A stretch of 64,000 nt of DNA, from NCBI RefSeq assembly GCF_008087625.1, contig NZ_CP042997.1:868001-932000 (forward strand). Direction: 5' to 3'. Source of the stretch: Aquisphaera giovannonii (lineage in GTDB: Bacteria > Planctomycetota > Planctomycetia > Isosphaerales > Isosphaeraceae). Shown in pieces: positions 17,289-26,698 of the stretch. Made by a program: the position numbers and the translations under genes. A model generated the notes under the pieces. It was not told the DNA's origin and made no database searches. It worked only from the letters and a program-made list of their open reading frames with translations. The stretch's first letter is position 1. Each line of letters opens with the position of its first letter.

Positions 17289-19298
17289 TCAGCGGATGAT
17301 CCGGAGGTCCAGGGGGACGCCCCCCTTGCCGCCGGTGATCACGCGCGTGGACGGGTCGCGCATCGAGGGGTCGCCGAGGGCGCGGCGGACCGGCGTGGAG
17401 CCGCCGGGGCGCGTGGGCGCCGGGGTCGGCCGCTCGCCGGCGGCGAGCGCGGACCGCTCCGCGTCGTACTCCTCGAGGTGCTGGACCAGGATCCGGCGCA
17501 TCTCGCGGATGGCATCCTCCGTCTCCTGCGAGGAATGGCCGCTGGAGACGATGAGCTCCGACATCGCGCCGTCCAGGTGGGCGCTCAGGTACGGGACGAC
17601 GCCGTCGCCGCCGGCGGGGAGCGGCGTCTTGCCGTCGAAGCCGACGATCGAGTGGTAGGCCACGGCCTCGCTCATCGGGATGGAGTTGATGGCCTTGATC
17701 ACCGGGTTCCCGATGCTGAGCTGGGCGACGCTGGTGGCGTACCGGTTGCCGCGGAACTCCGCCGCGACGTCGCCGCCGTTCGACTCCAGGAGCGCCCGGC
17801 GGACCTGGATGACGTCGCTGGGGACGGTGATCAGCCGCGACGCGATCCGGCCGATCGGCTCGTCGCCGAGCGGGCTCCCCTTGTGGGGCGTGGCGACGAA
17901 GATGACGCGGCGGACGGCGGGCACCGGCTCGAAGATGAGCGACGAGACGAGCAGCTCCTTCAGCCCCGGCTCCACCTTGACGGCGTCCGGGGGCACCTTC
18001 GAGGCGGTGTCCCAGAGCTGCTGGCCGCTGCGGCTGATCGCCAGCCGGGAGAGCAGCCCGCCCATGCTGTGGCCGATGAGCACCATGCGGTCGAAGGCCG
18101 GGTCGCGGCGCGTCGGGTCCAGCTCGTCGCGGAGCTCGTTGAGGGCCTTGCGGAACCGGGCGCCGGAGGCCAGGATCGGGTTGCCCGTGGAGTAGAAGAA
18201 CAGCCAGAACTGGTAGCGGGCCCGCAGCTCGGGGTCGCCGCGGAGCTCGTTCATGGCGTTGTCCCACGCCTCGGGGCTGGACATGAGCCCGTGGACGAGC
18301 ACGACCGGGATCTTGCCGGGCTCGTAGGGATCCACCATGTAGATCCCCGTGTTGCCGTTGTACTGCGAGGGGTAGAGGACGCCGAGGGCGCCCAGGAGGT
18401 TGAGGTTGTTGACGTGGAACTGCTTGGCCAGCGGGATGGTCATGTCGTAGGCGAGCGGCAGGTCCGGGCCGCCGGGGTCGATCCGCCAGGCCGGCGTGCA
18501 CTCGCGGACGGGATCCCGGATCTCGAGCACGGCCGGCGGCTCCCCCGCGCCGCCGGGGCGGAGGATGGCGGATCCCGCGTAGAAGAGCGACTTGGGGAAG
18601 TGCCGCTCGCAGGGCGCGGCGAAGACGGCCTTGACCTCCGGGTCCGGCTCGCCCAGCCTCGCCGCCCTGGCCACCTGCTCGGCCACGGCGGAGTTCTGGC
18701 CCCAGGTCCCGGCCCGCGTCACGTGGGCGACGACCGGCGCCCCGACGCCCCCCGCTCCGACCTCGTGGCGGAAGCCGGTGACCTCGTAGCGCCGGGTGGG
18801 CAGGACGTCGTCGCATCGGGTCGCGTCGTAGAGGCTGATCCGCCCCTGCACGCCGATCCCGGCGCGGGCCAGGACCTCGGTCCATCGCAGGCCTTCGGCC
18901 GCGGCCTCGCGGTGCGCCGCCTCCAGCGCGTACTCGATGGCCCGCCGATACGTCCCCTGGGCACCGCGTGCGGCCGCGATGTCGATCCGCGTCGAGACCC
19001 CCTCCTCCGCCACCCGGGGCAGCGCCGCCAGCGCCGCGTCGCGGAACGAGACGATCGCCAATCCGGGATGGCGGCGGTCCTGCTCCATGCCCCGCTGCAG
19101 GAGCGACTCGGCGTCGCCCGGCGAGGCGCCGCCGGGGGGAACCGGCCCGCGGTCCCGGGCCGACCGGTCCAGGACCGGCCGCTCGTGGATCACGATCGAG
19201 GCGCAGCCGCCGAGGGAGGCCGTCGCCACGCCGACCGCGAGCGACAGCGCGAGTCGCAGGCGCGCGGGATGTCTCTGGCGGCGATCGGTGCCCGGCAT
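17289..19298 (-). CDS. Lipoprotein alpha/beta hydrolase (lipase/esterase-like)
   Basis: A 669-residue predicted lipoprotein. The ATG at 19298 follows GGAGGGGAG directly and gives a signal peptide ending in the lipobox LGGC; the frame is open further upstream but those residues look like spacer. The N-terminal half (to about 300) has no recognised domain. The C-terminal half is an alpha/beta hydrolase: IPVVLVHGLMSSPEAW (oxyanion region), VLIGHSMGGLLSRL with the nucleophile Ser near residue 411, FVATPHKGSPLGD, GGDGVVPYLSAHLDGA and the candidate catalytic His in SSGHSSQETEDAI. This resembles PGAP1/DUF676-type lipases. It probably acts at the cell envelope on an ester substrate that cannot be named from sequence. 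Confidence 0.85.
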   Translation of the reverse strand: MPGTDRRQRHPARLRLALSLAVGVATASLGGCASIVIHERPVLDRSARDRGPVPPGGASPGDAESLLQRGMEQDRRHPGLAIVSFRDAALAALPRVAEEGVSTRIDIAAARGAQGTYRRAIEYALEAAHREAAAEGLRWTEVLARAGIGVQGRISLYDATRCDDVLPTRRYEVTGFRHEVGAGGVGAPVVAHVTRAGTWGQNSAVAEQVARAARLGEPDPEVKAVFAAPCERHFPKSLFYAGSAILRPGGAGEPPAVLEIRDPVRECTPAWRIDPGGPDLPLAYDMTIPLAKQFHVNNLNLLGALGVLYPSQYNGNTGIYMVDPYEPGKIPVVLVHGLMSSPEAWDNAMNELRGDPELRARYQFWLFFYSTGNPILASGARFRKALNELRDELDPTRRDPAFDRMVLIGHSMGGLLSRLAISRSGQQLWDTASKVPPDAVKVEPGLKELLVSSLIFEPVPAVRRVIFVATPHKGSPLGDEPIGRIASRLITVPSDVIQVRRALLESNGGDVAAEFRGNRYATSVAQLSIGNPVIKAINSIPMSEAVAYHSIVGFDGKTPLPAGGDGVVPYLSAHLDGAMSELIVSSGHSSQETEDAIREMRRILVQHLEEYDAERSALAAGERPTPAPTRPGGSTPVRRALGDPSMRDPSTRVITGGKGGVPLDLRIIR

Positions 19299-19520
19299 CT
19301 CCCCTCCCCGGCGACGTGACTGAAGGGCTGCTGGCGAGGTGCGCGGGGCGGACGCCGGCGCGCGGCACCCCGCCCGGATGCCGGGCATCGTACGGAGATC
19401 GCTCGGGCCGTCAAGCCGGAGTCGTCGTGCCGTTGCCGGCTTGCCGGCCGCGGGGAGGCCGCGCGGGCCGGGGCATTCGTCGGCCGCGGGCGGCGAGGCG
19501 CCCATCCGCGTCCGGGCCGC

Positions 19521-20591
19521 TCAGTACGAATCGCTGCTGACCGCGTCGCCGAGGTTGCGGGTGGCGAGCTTCTGGAGGACGCCGACCTTGGCGCCGGGGT
19601 TGATCGTGATCCGGCCGGTGCCGTCGGCGTTGAAGGGGACGCCGAGGGCCACGTTCGTGGCGGGGTCGATGGGCCAGCAGTCGATCGAATCCTTGAGGAA
19701 GCGGACGCTGCCGTCGCAGAAGGCGACGTTGGCGCCGCCTGGGTGGCGGCTCTCCAGGCTCATGGCGATGTAGTCGCGGGCGGTGGCGTCGGTCAGCTTG
19801 AGGAGCCTGGACGAGGCGTTCACCGGGTAGTAGGCGTCGATCATCGTGTCGGTCCAGTACCCGGAGTTCCAGGCGTGGTACTGGGCCTGGCCGGCGGCGT
19901 CGTAGATGCCGTGCAGGTGCTCCCCGTAGATCATCGTGTTGCTGGTCCCGTCGGTGATCTCCGAGAGCCTCGTGGAGCTGTGGGCATAGATCACGCCGGT
20001 CTGGTTGGCCTTGCGGAGGGCGAACGTCGCGTCGTCGACGTGCAGCCTCAGGCTCCACGCGCCCACGATGCCGCCGTAGCTGCTGTAGGCCTGCATCCAG
20101 CCGACGCCGGCGGGCGCCCCCGGGTAGTTGGCCGCGACGATCGCCCCCGGCTGGGAGGCGGCGGCGTCGCTCGGGCACCAGAACGCGGACAGGCCGATCC
20201 CCGCGATCGTGACGTTCGCCCCGGCCCAGAGGCCCCAGTCGTAATTCAGGGCGTTGAAGACGGCCGGCTGCTCGAGCTGGGGGAGGACGTAGGTGAGCGT
20301 GCCGATGTTCCACTTCGAACCCGGCCAGGTCGCGCGCCGGGTGAAGCCCCCCGGCGGGAGCGTCGAATGGGCGGACTCGTAGTTCATCGCCGCGAGGGCG
20401 AGCTGCTTGAGGTTGTTCGTGCACTGGGCGCGGCGGGCGGCCTCCCGGGCGCTCTGCACCGCCGGGAGGAGCAGCGCGATGAGGACGGCGATGATGGCGA
20501 TGACGACCAGCAGCTCGATCAGCGTGAAGGCCCGCGGGCGGGGCAGGATCGCCCTCGGGTTATACGCGCGCAATTTCAAATGATTCTTCAT
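19521..20591 (-). CDS. DUF1559 protein with prepilin-like N-terminus
   Basis: A 356-residue member of the DUF1559 (SBP_bac_10) family, which is expanded to dozens or hundreds of copies in planctomycetes. The N-terminus carries the type IV prepilin-like signal [18 protein letters not shown] followed by the family-specific [18 protein letters not shown]. The C-terminus shows the H-x-GG/DG box ([22 protein letters not shown]) and ends AVSSDSY. The function of the family is not established; a pseudopilin-like or surface structural role is often suggested. It is divergent from the GH116 gene, sharing a spacer of about 245 bases. Confidence 0.92.
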   Translation of the reverse strand: MKNHLKLRAYNPRAILPRPRAFTLIELLVVIAIIAVLIALLLPAVQSAREAARRAQCTNNLKQLALAAMNYESAHSTLPPGGFTRRATWPGSKWNIGTLTYVLPQLEQPAVFNALNYDWGLWAGANVTIAGIGLSAFWCPSDAAASQPGAIVAANYPGAPAGVGWMQAYSSYGGIVGAWSLRLHVDDATFALRKANQTGVIYAHSSTRLSEITDGTSNTMIYGEHLHGIYDAAGQAQYHAWNSGYWTDTMIDAYYPVNASSRLLKLTDATARDYIAMSLESRHPGGANVAFCDGSVRFLKDSIDCWPIDPATNVALGVPFNADGTGRITINPGAKVGVLQKLATRNLGDAVSSDSY

Positions 20592-20822
20592 GATGATTTC
20601 TTGCTTTCGACGCTCTTGGCTCGTGGCCGGTGGCCGGTGGGTACGGGGCGGCGTCGCCGTCCTTCGAGGATACAGGCGGGGTCCGCCCTGGACAAGCGGC
20701 GGCCCGGCGCGAGATCATCGCCGGTCGTGCGCCGCCGACCGACGCCGAGGGCCCGCGCACGGCCCCGCGTCGCGTCCGGATGACCCCCCCCGCCTCGCAT
20801 CCATCCCGCCGTCCCCCGGACC

Positions 20823-20829
20823 GGAGGAG
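20823..20829 (+). promoter_or_regulatory. Ribosome binding site selecting a GTG start
   Basis: GGAGGAG lies seven bases before the GTG at 20837, a near-ideal Shine-Dalgarno arrangement. It decides the start of the GH116 gene over upstream in-frame candidates (20630, 20780). Confidence 0.7.
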
Positions 20830-20836
20830 AACGCCC

Positions 20837-23800
20837 GTGGAACCTCGTGAGCCAGCCCCGTCGCGCGGACCGTCGCCCTGCACCTCGCCTTCGTGCGGCT
20901 GCGGCCCCGGGGCGGGTGCCGGCCCGGCCCCGATCGGGCGACGCGACTTCCTCGGGATCGCCGGCCTGGGCGTGGCGTCCGCCGCCGCGGCGTCGATCCC
21001 GGGCTGGCCGGCGGTCGCCGGGCCGTTCGCGGCGGAGGACTTCGAGGACCTGGTCCCGCGCGACAAGAAGCTCAACCCCGACTGGCTGCGCAGCCTCACG
21101 CGGCGGGGCGAGCCGGAGGTCTATCGCGGCAAGGAGCTCGCCTTCGTCGGCATGCCGGTCGGCGGCATCGGCTGCGGCCAGCTCTACCTCGCCGGCGACG
21201 GCCGGCTCTGGTACTGGGACATCTTCACCTCGCTCACGCCCATCCGCCGCGAGGGCGTGATCTATCAGGGGCCGAACTACGAGAAGCCGCTCCGGCCGAA
21301 GTCGGTCGTCGAGCAGGGCTTCGCGATCCGCGTCCGGAAGGGGGACGCGGCCATCGTCCGCCCGCTCGACTCCCGCGGCTTCCGCGACGTCGCCTTCCGC
21401 GGCGAGTACCCGATCGGCCGGGTGACGTACCGCGACGAGGCCGTGCCCGTGGAGGCCTCGCTCGAGGCCTTCTCCCCGTTCATCCCGATGGACCTGGCCG
21501 ACTCGTCCCTGCCGGCGACGATCATGGCCTTCACCGTCAAGAACACGGGCGACGCGCCGGTCGAAGTCTCGCTGGCCGGCTGGCTGGAGAACGCGACCGT
21601 GCGGGACGGCGACGGCGGCCTGAACCTCCGCCGGGCCCTCGCCGTCGAGCCGAGGCCCGGCGGCGCGGCGACGCTGGTGGGCACCGTCGAGCCGGGCCCC
21701 GCGAGGTCCGCGTCGCGGCCGGACATCGTCCTCGCCGACTTCGAGGGGGCCGATTACGGCGGCTGGAAGGCCGAGGGCACGGCCTTCGGCGAGAAGCCCT
21801 ATCGCGAGGACGAGCGGAAGTTCTACACGGCGCTCGTCGGCTACGAGGGCAAGGGATTCGTCAATTCCCACATGATGCGGCACGGCGAGGACCCCGCCGC
21901 GGCCGACGCCCACAGGGGGACCCTCACGAGCCCCGAGTTCGCGATCGAGCGCGACTTCATCCACTTCCGGATCGGGGGCGGCGAGGACGCGAACCGGCTG
22001 GGCCTGCGGCTGCTGGTGGACGGCAAGGCCGTCCGCCGCGCCGCGGGCAAGGGCGGCGGCGCGATGCGGCACGCCTCGTTCGACGTCCGCGACCTGAAGG
22101 GGAAGACCGCCAGGTTGCAGGTCGTGGACGACGCCGACGGCGGCTGGGGCCACACCACGGTCGATCAGATCGTCCTCTCCGACAGCCCGATGTACGCCTC
22201 GATCCGGGAGGTCCCCGGCGTCGGCTCGATGGCGCTGGGCCTCCTGGAGGGGCCCGGAGAGGCGCTCGCCGCCGCGGACCTCGCCGCGGCGACGACCGCG
22301 GAGGGCCTCGATCCGGCGAAGCTCTTCGACGCGCTCCGCCCCGCGGCGGCGGCCTCGGCGAGCGGGCCCGCGGAGAAGGCGCTCGTCGGCGGGCTCGGCC
22401 GGACGACGACGATCGCGCCGGGGCAGTCGGCCGCGTTCACGTTCGCGATCGCCTGGTTCTTCCCGGACTACGGCGAGAACAGGGGCGAGATGTCGGCCAT
22501 CGCCGGCATGGAGAAGGCCCGGCGGGCCTACGCCTCGCGGTTCGACGGCGCGAAGGCCGTGGCCGATCACGTCGCGAAGGACTTCGACCGGCTCGCCGGG
22601 CAGACGCGGCTCTGGGTGAAGACCTGGTACGACTCGTCGCTGCCGCACTGGTTCCTGGACCGCACGATGATCCCAGTGAACACGCTGGCGACGCAGACCT
22701 TCCACGCGTTCGACAGCGGACGGTTCTGGGCCTGGGAGGGCGTGGACTGCTGCGCCGGGACCTGCCAGCACGTCTGGCAGTACGCCCAGTCGGTGGGCCG
22801 CCTCTTCCCGGCGATCGAGCGCGACCTCCGCGAGCGCGTGGACTTCGGACTCGCCTGGCACGACGACGGCGCCATGGACTTCCGCTCCGAGAACGACCGG
22901 AGCGTCGCGCACGACGGCTTCTGCGGGACGATCATCCGGGCATACCGCGAGCACCAGATGTCCCCGGACTCGGCCTTCCTGAAGCGCCTCTGGCCGCGGA
23001 TCAAGAGGTCGCTCGAGTTCATCGGCGCCCAGGACGCGGACGGCGACGGCCTGCTCGAGGGCAAGCAGATGAACACGCTGGACTCGGCCTGGTACGGGCC
23101 GATGGCGTGGATCAGCTCGCTCTACCTCGCCGCGATGGCCGCCGGCGCCGCGATGGCTGACGAGATGGGCGACGCCCCGTTCGCCTCTCGCTGCCGGAGG
23201 ATCGTCGAGGCCGGCAAGCGGAGCCTCGTGGAGAAGCTGTACGACGGCGAGTACTTCATCCACAAGCCGCCGGACTACACCCGGAACAACACCAACATCG
23301 GCTGCCACTCCGACCAGATGCTCGGCCAGAGCATGGCCTTCCAGGTGGGCCTGCCCCGGGTCGTCCCGGAGCCGGAGGCCCGCGCCGCGTTGCGGTCGAT
23401 CTGGCGGTACAACTTCACGCCGGACGTCGGCCCCTACCGCGAGAAGTTCAAGACCATCAAGGGGGGCCGCTGGTACGCGATGCCCGGCGAGGGGGGCCTC
23501 CTGATGACGACCTTCCCGAAGGGAGGCGCCGACAAGGCCACCGGATCGAGCTCCAACTTCGCGTATTACTTCAACGAGTGCTGGACCGGCTTCGAGTACC
23601 AGGTCGCCTCGCAGATGTTCTGGGAGGGGATGACGACCGAGGCCCTGGCGATCGTCCGGATGGTCCACGACCGGTACCACCCCGCGCGGCGGAACCCGTA
23701 CAACGAGGTCGAGTGCTCGGACCACTACTCGCGGGCGATGGCCAGCCACGGCGCGTTCCTCGCCGCGTGCGGGTATGAGCATCACGGGCCGAAGGGCCAC

Positions 23801-24115
23801 CTGGGCTTCGCCCCTCGCGTCACGCCCGAGGACTTCCGCGCCCCCTTCACCGCCGCCGACGCCTGGGGCACATTCGCCCAGAAGCGCGAGGGCGAAGGCC
23901 AGTCGGGCAAGGTCGAGGTCCGCTGGGGCTCGCTCCGCCTGAAGACGCTGGCCTTCGAGGCGCCCGAAGGCAAGCGGTTCTCCGCCGCGAAGGTCACCGC
24001 CGCCGGCAAGTCCGTCGCCGCGGCCGTCTCGCAGGATGGCCGCCGCGCGACCGTCACGCTCGGCGAGGATGTCAACCTGGCCGCGGGAGAGGCCCTGGAA
24101 GTCGTCCTGTCGTGA
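20837..24115 (+). CDS. Exported GH116 glycosidase (glucosylceramidase-like) with an inserted beta domain
   Basis: A 1,092-residue protein. The N-terminus has a Tat-type signal, GRRDFLGIAGLGVASAAAA, after a 45-residue basic/Pro-rich leader. The GBA2-type N-terminal domain (GMPVGGIGCGQLYLAGDGRLWYWD) is interrupted at about 295-450 by a beta-sandwich-like module (LADFEGADYGGWKAEGTAFG, GKGFVNSHMM, GTLTSPEF, GGWGHTTVDQI) of the kind also seen attached to GH32 enzymes. The catalytic DUF608 part follows; AWEGVDCC may hold the nucleophile Glu, and MNTLDSAWYGPMAW the acid/base Asp, by analogy with characterised GH116 enzymes. These assignments are inferred. It probably removes glucose or xylose from glycolipids or glycans outside the cytoplasm. 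The stop is followed by a hairpin and REP elements. Confidence 0.85.
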   Translation: MEPREPAPSRGPSPCTSPSCGCGPGAGAGPAPIGRRDFLGIAGLGVASAAAASIPGWPAVAGPFAAEDFEDLVPRDKKLNPDWLRSLTRRGEPEVYRGKELAFVGMPVGGIGCGQLYLAGDGRLWYWDIFTSLTPIRREGVIYQGPNYEKPLRPKSVVEQGFAIRVRKGDAAIVRPLDSRGFRDVAFRGEYPIGRVTYRDEAVPVEASLEAFSPFIPMDLADSSLPATIMAFTVKNTGDAPVEVSLAGWLENATVRDGDGGLNLRRALAVEPRPGGAATLVGTVEPGPARSASRPDIVLADFEGADYGGWKAEGTAFGEKPYREDERKFYTALVGYEGKGFVNSHMMRHGEDPAAADAHRGTLTSPEFAIERDFIHFRIGGGEDANRLGLRLLVDGKAVRRAAGKGGGAMRHASFDVRDLKGKTARLQVVDDADGGWGHTTVDQIVLSDSPMYASIREVPGVGSMALGLLEGPGEALAAADLAAATTAEGLDPAKLFDALRPAAAASASGPAEKALVGGLGRTTTIAPGQSAAFTFAIAWFFPDYGENRGEMSAIAGMEKARRAYASRFDGAKAVADHVAKDFDRLAGQTRLWVKTWYDSSLPHWFLDRTMIPVNTLATQTFHAFDSGRFWAWEGVDCCAGTCQHVWQYAQSVGRLFPAIERDLRERVDFGLAWHDDGAMDFRSENDRSVAHDGFCGTIIRAYREHQMSPDSAFLKRLWPRIKRSLEFIGAQDADGDGLLEGKQMNTLDSAWYGPMAWISSLYLAAMAAGAAMADEMGDAPFASRCRRIVEAGKRSLVEKLYDGEYFIHKPPDYTRNNTNIGCHSDQMLGQSMAFQVGLPRVVPEPEARAALRSIWRYNFTPDVGPYREKFKTIKGGRWYAMPGEGGLLMTTFPKGGADKATGSSSNFAYYFNECWTGFEYQVASQMFWEGMTTEALAIVRMVHDRYHPARRNPYNEVECSDHYSRAMASHGAFLAACGYEHHGPKGHLGFAPRVTPEDFRAPFTAADAWGTFAQKREGEGQSGKVEVRWGSLRLKTLAFEAPEGKRFSAAKVTAAGKSVAAAVSQDGRRATVTLGEDVNLAAGEALEVVLS

Positions 24116-24436
24116 CGAGCCTCGGATCGGATCGCAGCCGGCTCACGCCCCACCCCGTGGGAGCCGGCTCCGTCCGGGGAACCGGCGAGCTGAAGCCTGC
24201 GCGGTCCGGGTGGCTGTGGGGGAGCTCGGCGACAACACAGTCGGGAAGGCCCGCGCAACGATCGGGGCGTTGCTCGTGGCCCCGGCGATCCCGCGGCATC
24301 GCCTTCGGCTCTGCCGCAGCCACCCGGAGGGGCGCGCTCGTTCCTCGATCGGATCCGCAGGCCATGCGTGGCCGTAGTGGAGCGCAGCGACACCACGGCC
24401 GGGGCCGGAGGAGTGGGGAGAGCGATCGCTGCTCAA
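24116..24436. repeat. Convergent spacer with a face-to-face REP pair
   Basis: A plus-oriented REP hairpin lies at 24284-24327 and a minus-oriented one of the variant stem type at 24368-24400. Their outer stems differ at several pairs yet each still folds around the constant bases GA (or TC). Together with the terminator-like hairpin at 24136-24169 they fill the gap between two convergent genes. No coding sequence is supported. Confidence 0.7.
24136..24169. terminator. Hairpin at the convergent gene ends
   Basis: AGCCGGCTC (24136-24144) pairs with GAGCCGGCT (24161-24169), and ACG/CGT extends the stem, 20 bases after the GH116 stop. With no U-tract it may serve either strand; the Ser/Thr kinase gene converges from the other side. 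Confidence 0.5.
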
Positions 24437-26488
24437 TCAGGGGACGTTCCGCCGCACCGCCGCCTCGACGAGTTGCCGGGCCTCGGCGTCGTCGGGGTGC
24501 CATTCCGCGAGCTGGCGGGCGAGGCGGAGGGCCGCCCCGGCATCCTCGGGCGTCGCGTCGGGGGCCTTCAGCAGGTCCTGCACCAGGCCGCGGAGGGCCG
24601 GGGCGAGGGCGAGCTGATAGCACGACGCGCCGGCGTTCCGATCCCCGACGAGCGACCCGGCCACGGCCACGGCGCGGCGGATGGCGGCCGAGGACTCCTC
24701 GCGGTCGCCCGGCGCGTCGAGGAGGCCCGCGTACTCGCGGAGGGTCTCGATCAGCCGTGTGCGGAGCCAGATGTAGTCCGGGTGCTCCGCGGCGAGCTGC
24801 TCGTAGAGCGCGATCGACCGGCGATAGTCGTCACGCCCCTTCGCCCGGCCGAGGGCCATGCGGCAGTAGCCGGCCTGGCGGGCCGCGCCCGCGATCGTCT
24901 CCCGGACGGCCCTCGTGTCGGTGAAGAGGCCGGGGATCCGGTCGTCGTACGCGATCGCCAGGCCGAGGATCCGCGCGGCCTCCGGGTCGCCGGCGAGCGG
25001 CCGGGGCTTCCCCTCGACGAGCGGGCGGACGAGCTGGTCGAACGACCCGAGCGCGTATTCGATCCCCAGCCGCTGGCGGGTCAGGGCCTGGTCCTGGGTC
25101 TTCACCGCCCTCCACAGGATGAGCGAGACGGCGGACAGGCCGAGCAGCAGGCCGGCGACCGAGGCGAGCACGGCCGAGCGGTGCCGGCGGGCCCACTTGG
25201 CCGCCCGGCCCAGGGGGCCGGGCCTCCGGGCGCGGATCGGCAGGTCGTCGAGGAACCGCCCCAGGTCCGCGGCCAGGTCCCCGGCCGTGGCGTACCGCGC
25301 CGCGGGGTCCTTCTCCATCGCCTTCAGGATGATCGTCTCCAGGTCCCTCGGGATGCTCGGGTCGATCGACCGCGCGGGGGCCGGCTCGTCGTGGAGGATC
25401 CTCCGGAGCAGCTCCTGGCGGTCCGGGGCCCGGAACGCGGGCCGGAGCGTGGCCAGCTCGTAGAGCGTGACGCCCAGCGAGTAGACGTCCGTCGCCGGCC
25501 CGACCCCGGCCCGCTCGGCGCGGGCCTGCTCCGGGCTCATGTAGCGCAGGGTGCCCACGAGGTCGCCGGTCTGCGTGAGGTCGCGTCCCTCGCCGGGAAG
25601 CCGGGCCAGTCCGAAGTCCGCCACCCAGAGCTTGCCCCGGCCGTCCACGAGGAGGTTCGACGGCTTGACGTCGCGGTGGATCACCCCGAGCTGGTGCGCG
25701 TGCTCGAGCGCCTCGGCGGCCTGGAGCCCCAGCCGGGCCGCCTCGCGGCCGCGGGCGCGGGCGAGCGCGTCGTGGACCGAGCGCGGCGTCGCGGCCGTCG
25801 CCGCCGAGGGGGCGGCCCGCCCGTCCGTCCGGTCATCGACGGGCCTCGCGTCCGCGTCCGCGTCCGGCGCCGACCCCGCGCGGCCGGGCCGCGGGGACGC
25901 CGCCAGCTCCTCGATGACCCGGGCCAGGGAGGGCCCGTCGATCAGCTGCATCGCGAAGTAGGGCGTGCCCCGGTCCTCGCCGACGGCGTACACCGGGACG
26001 ATGTGCTCGTGGTGCAGCAGGCCCGCGGCCTGGGCCTCCATCTGGAACCGTCGGCAATGGCGGGCGTCCATCGACGCGGGCCCGGGCAGGACCTTGAGCG
26101 CGACGCGGCGGCCCAGGGTGACCTGCTCCGCCTCGTAGACGACCCCCATGCCCCCGCGGCCGATCTCGCGGATCAGGCGGAACTCCCCCAGCGACCCGTG
26201 GCCCTCCGGCCCGTCGAGCGCGACCGCCTCGCCCGCCGATCGGCACGGCGAGAAGTCGAAGGCCGCGGCCTGCACCATCTCCAGCCCGTCCAGGCACTCG
26301 CCCAGCGCCTCCGCGATCTCGGGGTACTTCGCCAGGAACTCCGCGCGGCCCGGCCGGCGGCCGCGGCGGAGCAGCCGGGAATACTCCTCCAGCGCCCCGG
26401 CCACCCCGGAATCCGACGCCGCGAGCAGGCTCGTCGTCGAGCCCTCGAGGAGGGCCGTCCCACCGACTTCGCGGTTGATTGGGGGCAT
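24437..26488 (-). CDS. Membrane Ser/Thr protein kinase with C-terminal TPR-like region
   Basis: A 683-residue kinase. The domain (about 103-405) has the glycine loop EIGRGGMGVVYEAE, Lys132 in RVALKVL, catalytic HRDVKPSNLL with Asp273, the DFGLAR motif and the GTLRYMSPEQAR activation region. A 45-residue Ala/Asp-rich insert sits at about 197-240 inside the kinase fold. One membrane segment lies at about 438-458, and the remaining 220 residues form helical TPR-like repeats outside the kinase, a common planctomycete architecture. The start at 26488 follows GAGGTGG five bases upstream; the frame is open much further upstream, but that overlaps msrA. The N-terminal 100 residues (EEYSRLLRRGRRPGRAEFL) are a typical planctomycete pre-kinase region. 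It is divergent from msrA. Confidence 0.92.
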   Translation of the reverse strand: MPPINREVGGTALLEGSTTSLLAASDSGVAGALEEYSRLLRRGRRPGRAEFLAKYPEIAEALGECLDGLEMVQAAAFDFSPCRSAGEAVALDGPEGHGSLGEFRLIREIGRGGMGVVYEAEQVTLGRRVALKVLPGPASMDARHCRRFQMEAQAAGLLHHEHIVPVYAVGEDRGTPYFAMQLIDGPSLARVIEELAASPRPGRAGSAPDADADARPVDDRTDGRAAPSAATAATPRSVHDALARARGREAARLGLQAAEALEHAHQLGVIHRDVKPSNLLVDGRGKLWVADFGLARLPGEGRDLTQTGDLVGTLRYMSPEQARAERAGVGPATDVYSLGVTLYELATLRPAFRAPDRQELLRRILHDEPAPARSIDPSIPRDLETIILKAMEKDPAARYATAGDLAADLGRFLDDLPIRARRPGPLGRAAKWARRHRSAVLASVAGLLLGLSAVSLILWRAVKTQDQALTRQRLGIEYALGSFDQLVRPLVEGKPRPLAGDPEAARILGLAIAYDDRIPGLFTDTRAVRETIAGAARQAGYCRMALGRAKGRDDYRRSIALYEQLAAEHPDYIWLRTRLIETLREYAGLLDAPGDREESSAAIRRAVAVAGSLVGDRNAGASCYQLALAPALRGLVQDLLKAPDATPEDAGAALRLARQLAEWHPDDAEARQLVEAAVRRNVP

Positions 26489-26650
26489 GCTGGCCACCTC
26501 GATGGGGTTCACGCCGCAACGCGCGCCGGGCGCCCACGAGGGCCCCGGAGCCGATGCGGTACGTGTAGAGTCACCGATCCGCCCGCCCTGGCGCCGCGGC
26601 CCGCCCGGAAAATCGGCCCTTCCCATGGTCCACGGCGTTCGCCCGGGGCC

Positions 26651-26656
26651 TATAAT
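26651..26656 (+). promoter_or_regulatory. Perfect TATAAT box upstream of msrA
   Basis: TATAAT at 26651-26656 lies 42 bases before the msrA ATG. Seventeen bases upstream only a weak -35 (GTCCAC) is seen. In DNA of this GC content a perfect TATAAT in the right place is suggestive, but the missing -35 keeps the call tentative. Confidence 0.45.
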
Positions 26657-26698
26657 GCATCGCGACAGATGGCCGCCCACCTTCGGAGGAACCCACCC

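Noticed and set aside
20588-23800. A 1,070-codon minus-strand frame opposite the GH116 gene
   Set aside because: No recognisable domain, composition of a shadow frame; the plus-strand frame has Tat signal, GH116 motifs and a good ribosome binding site.
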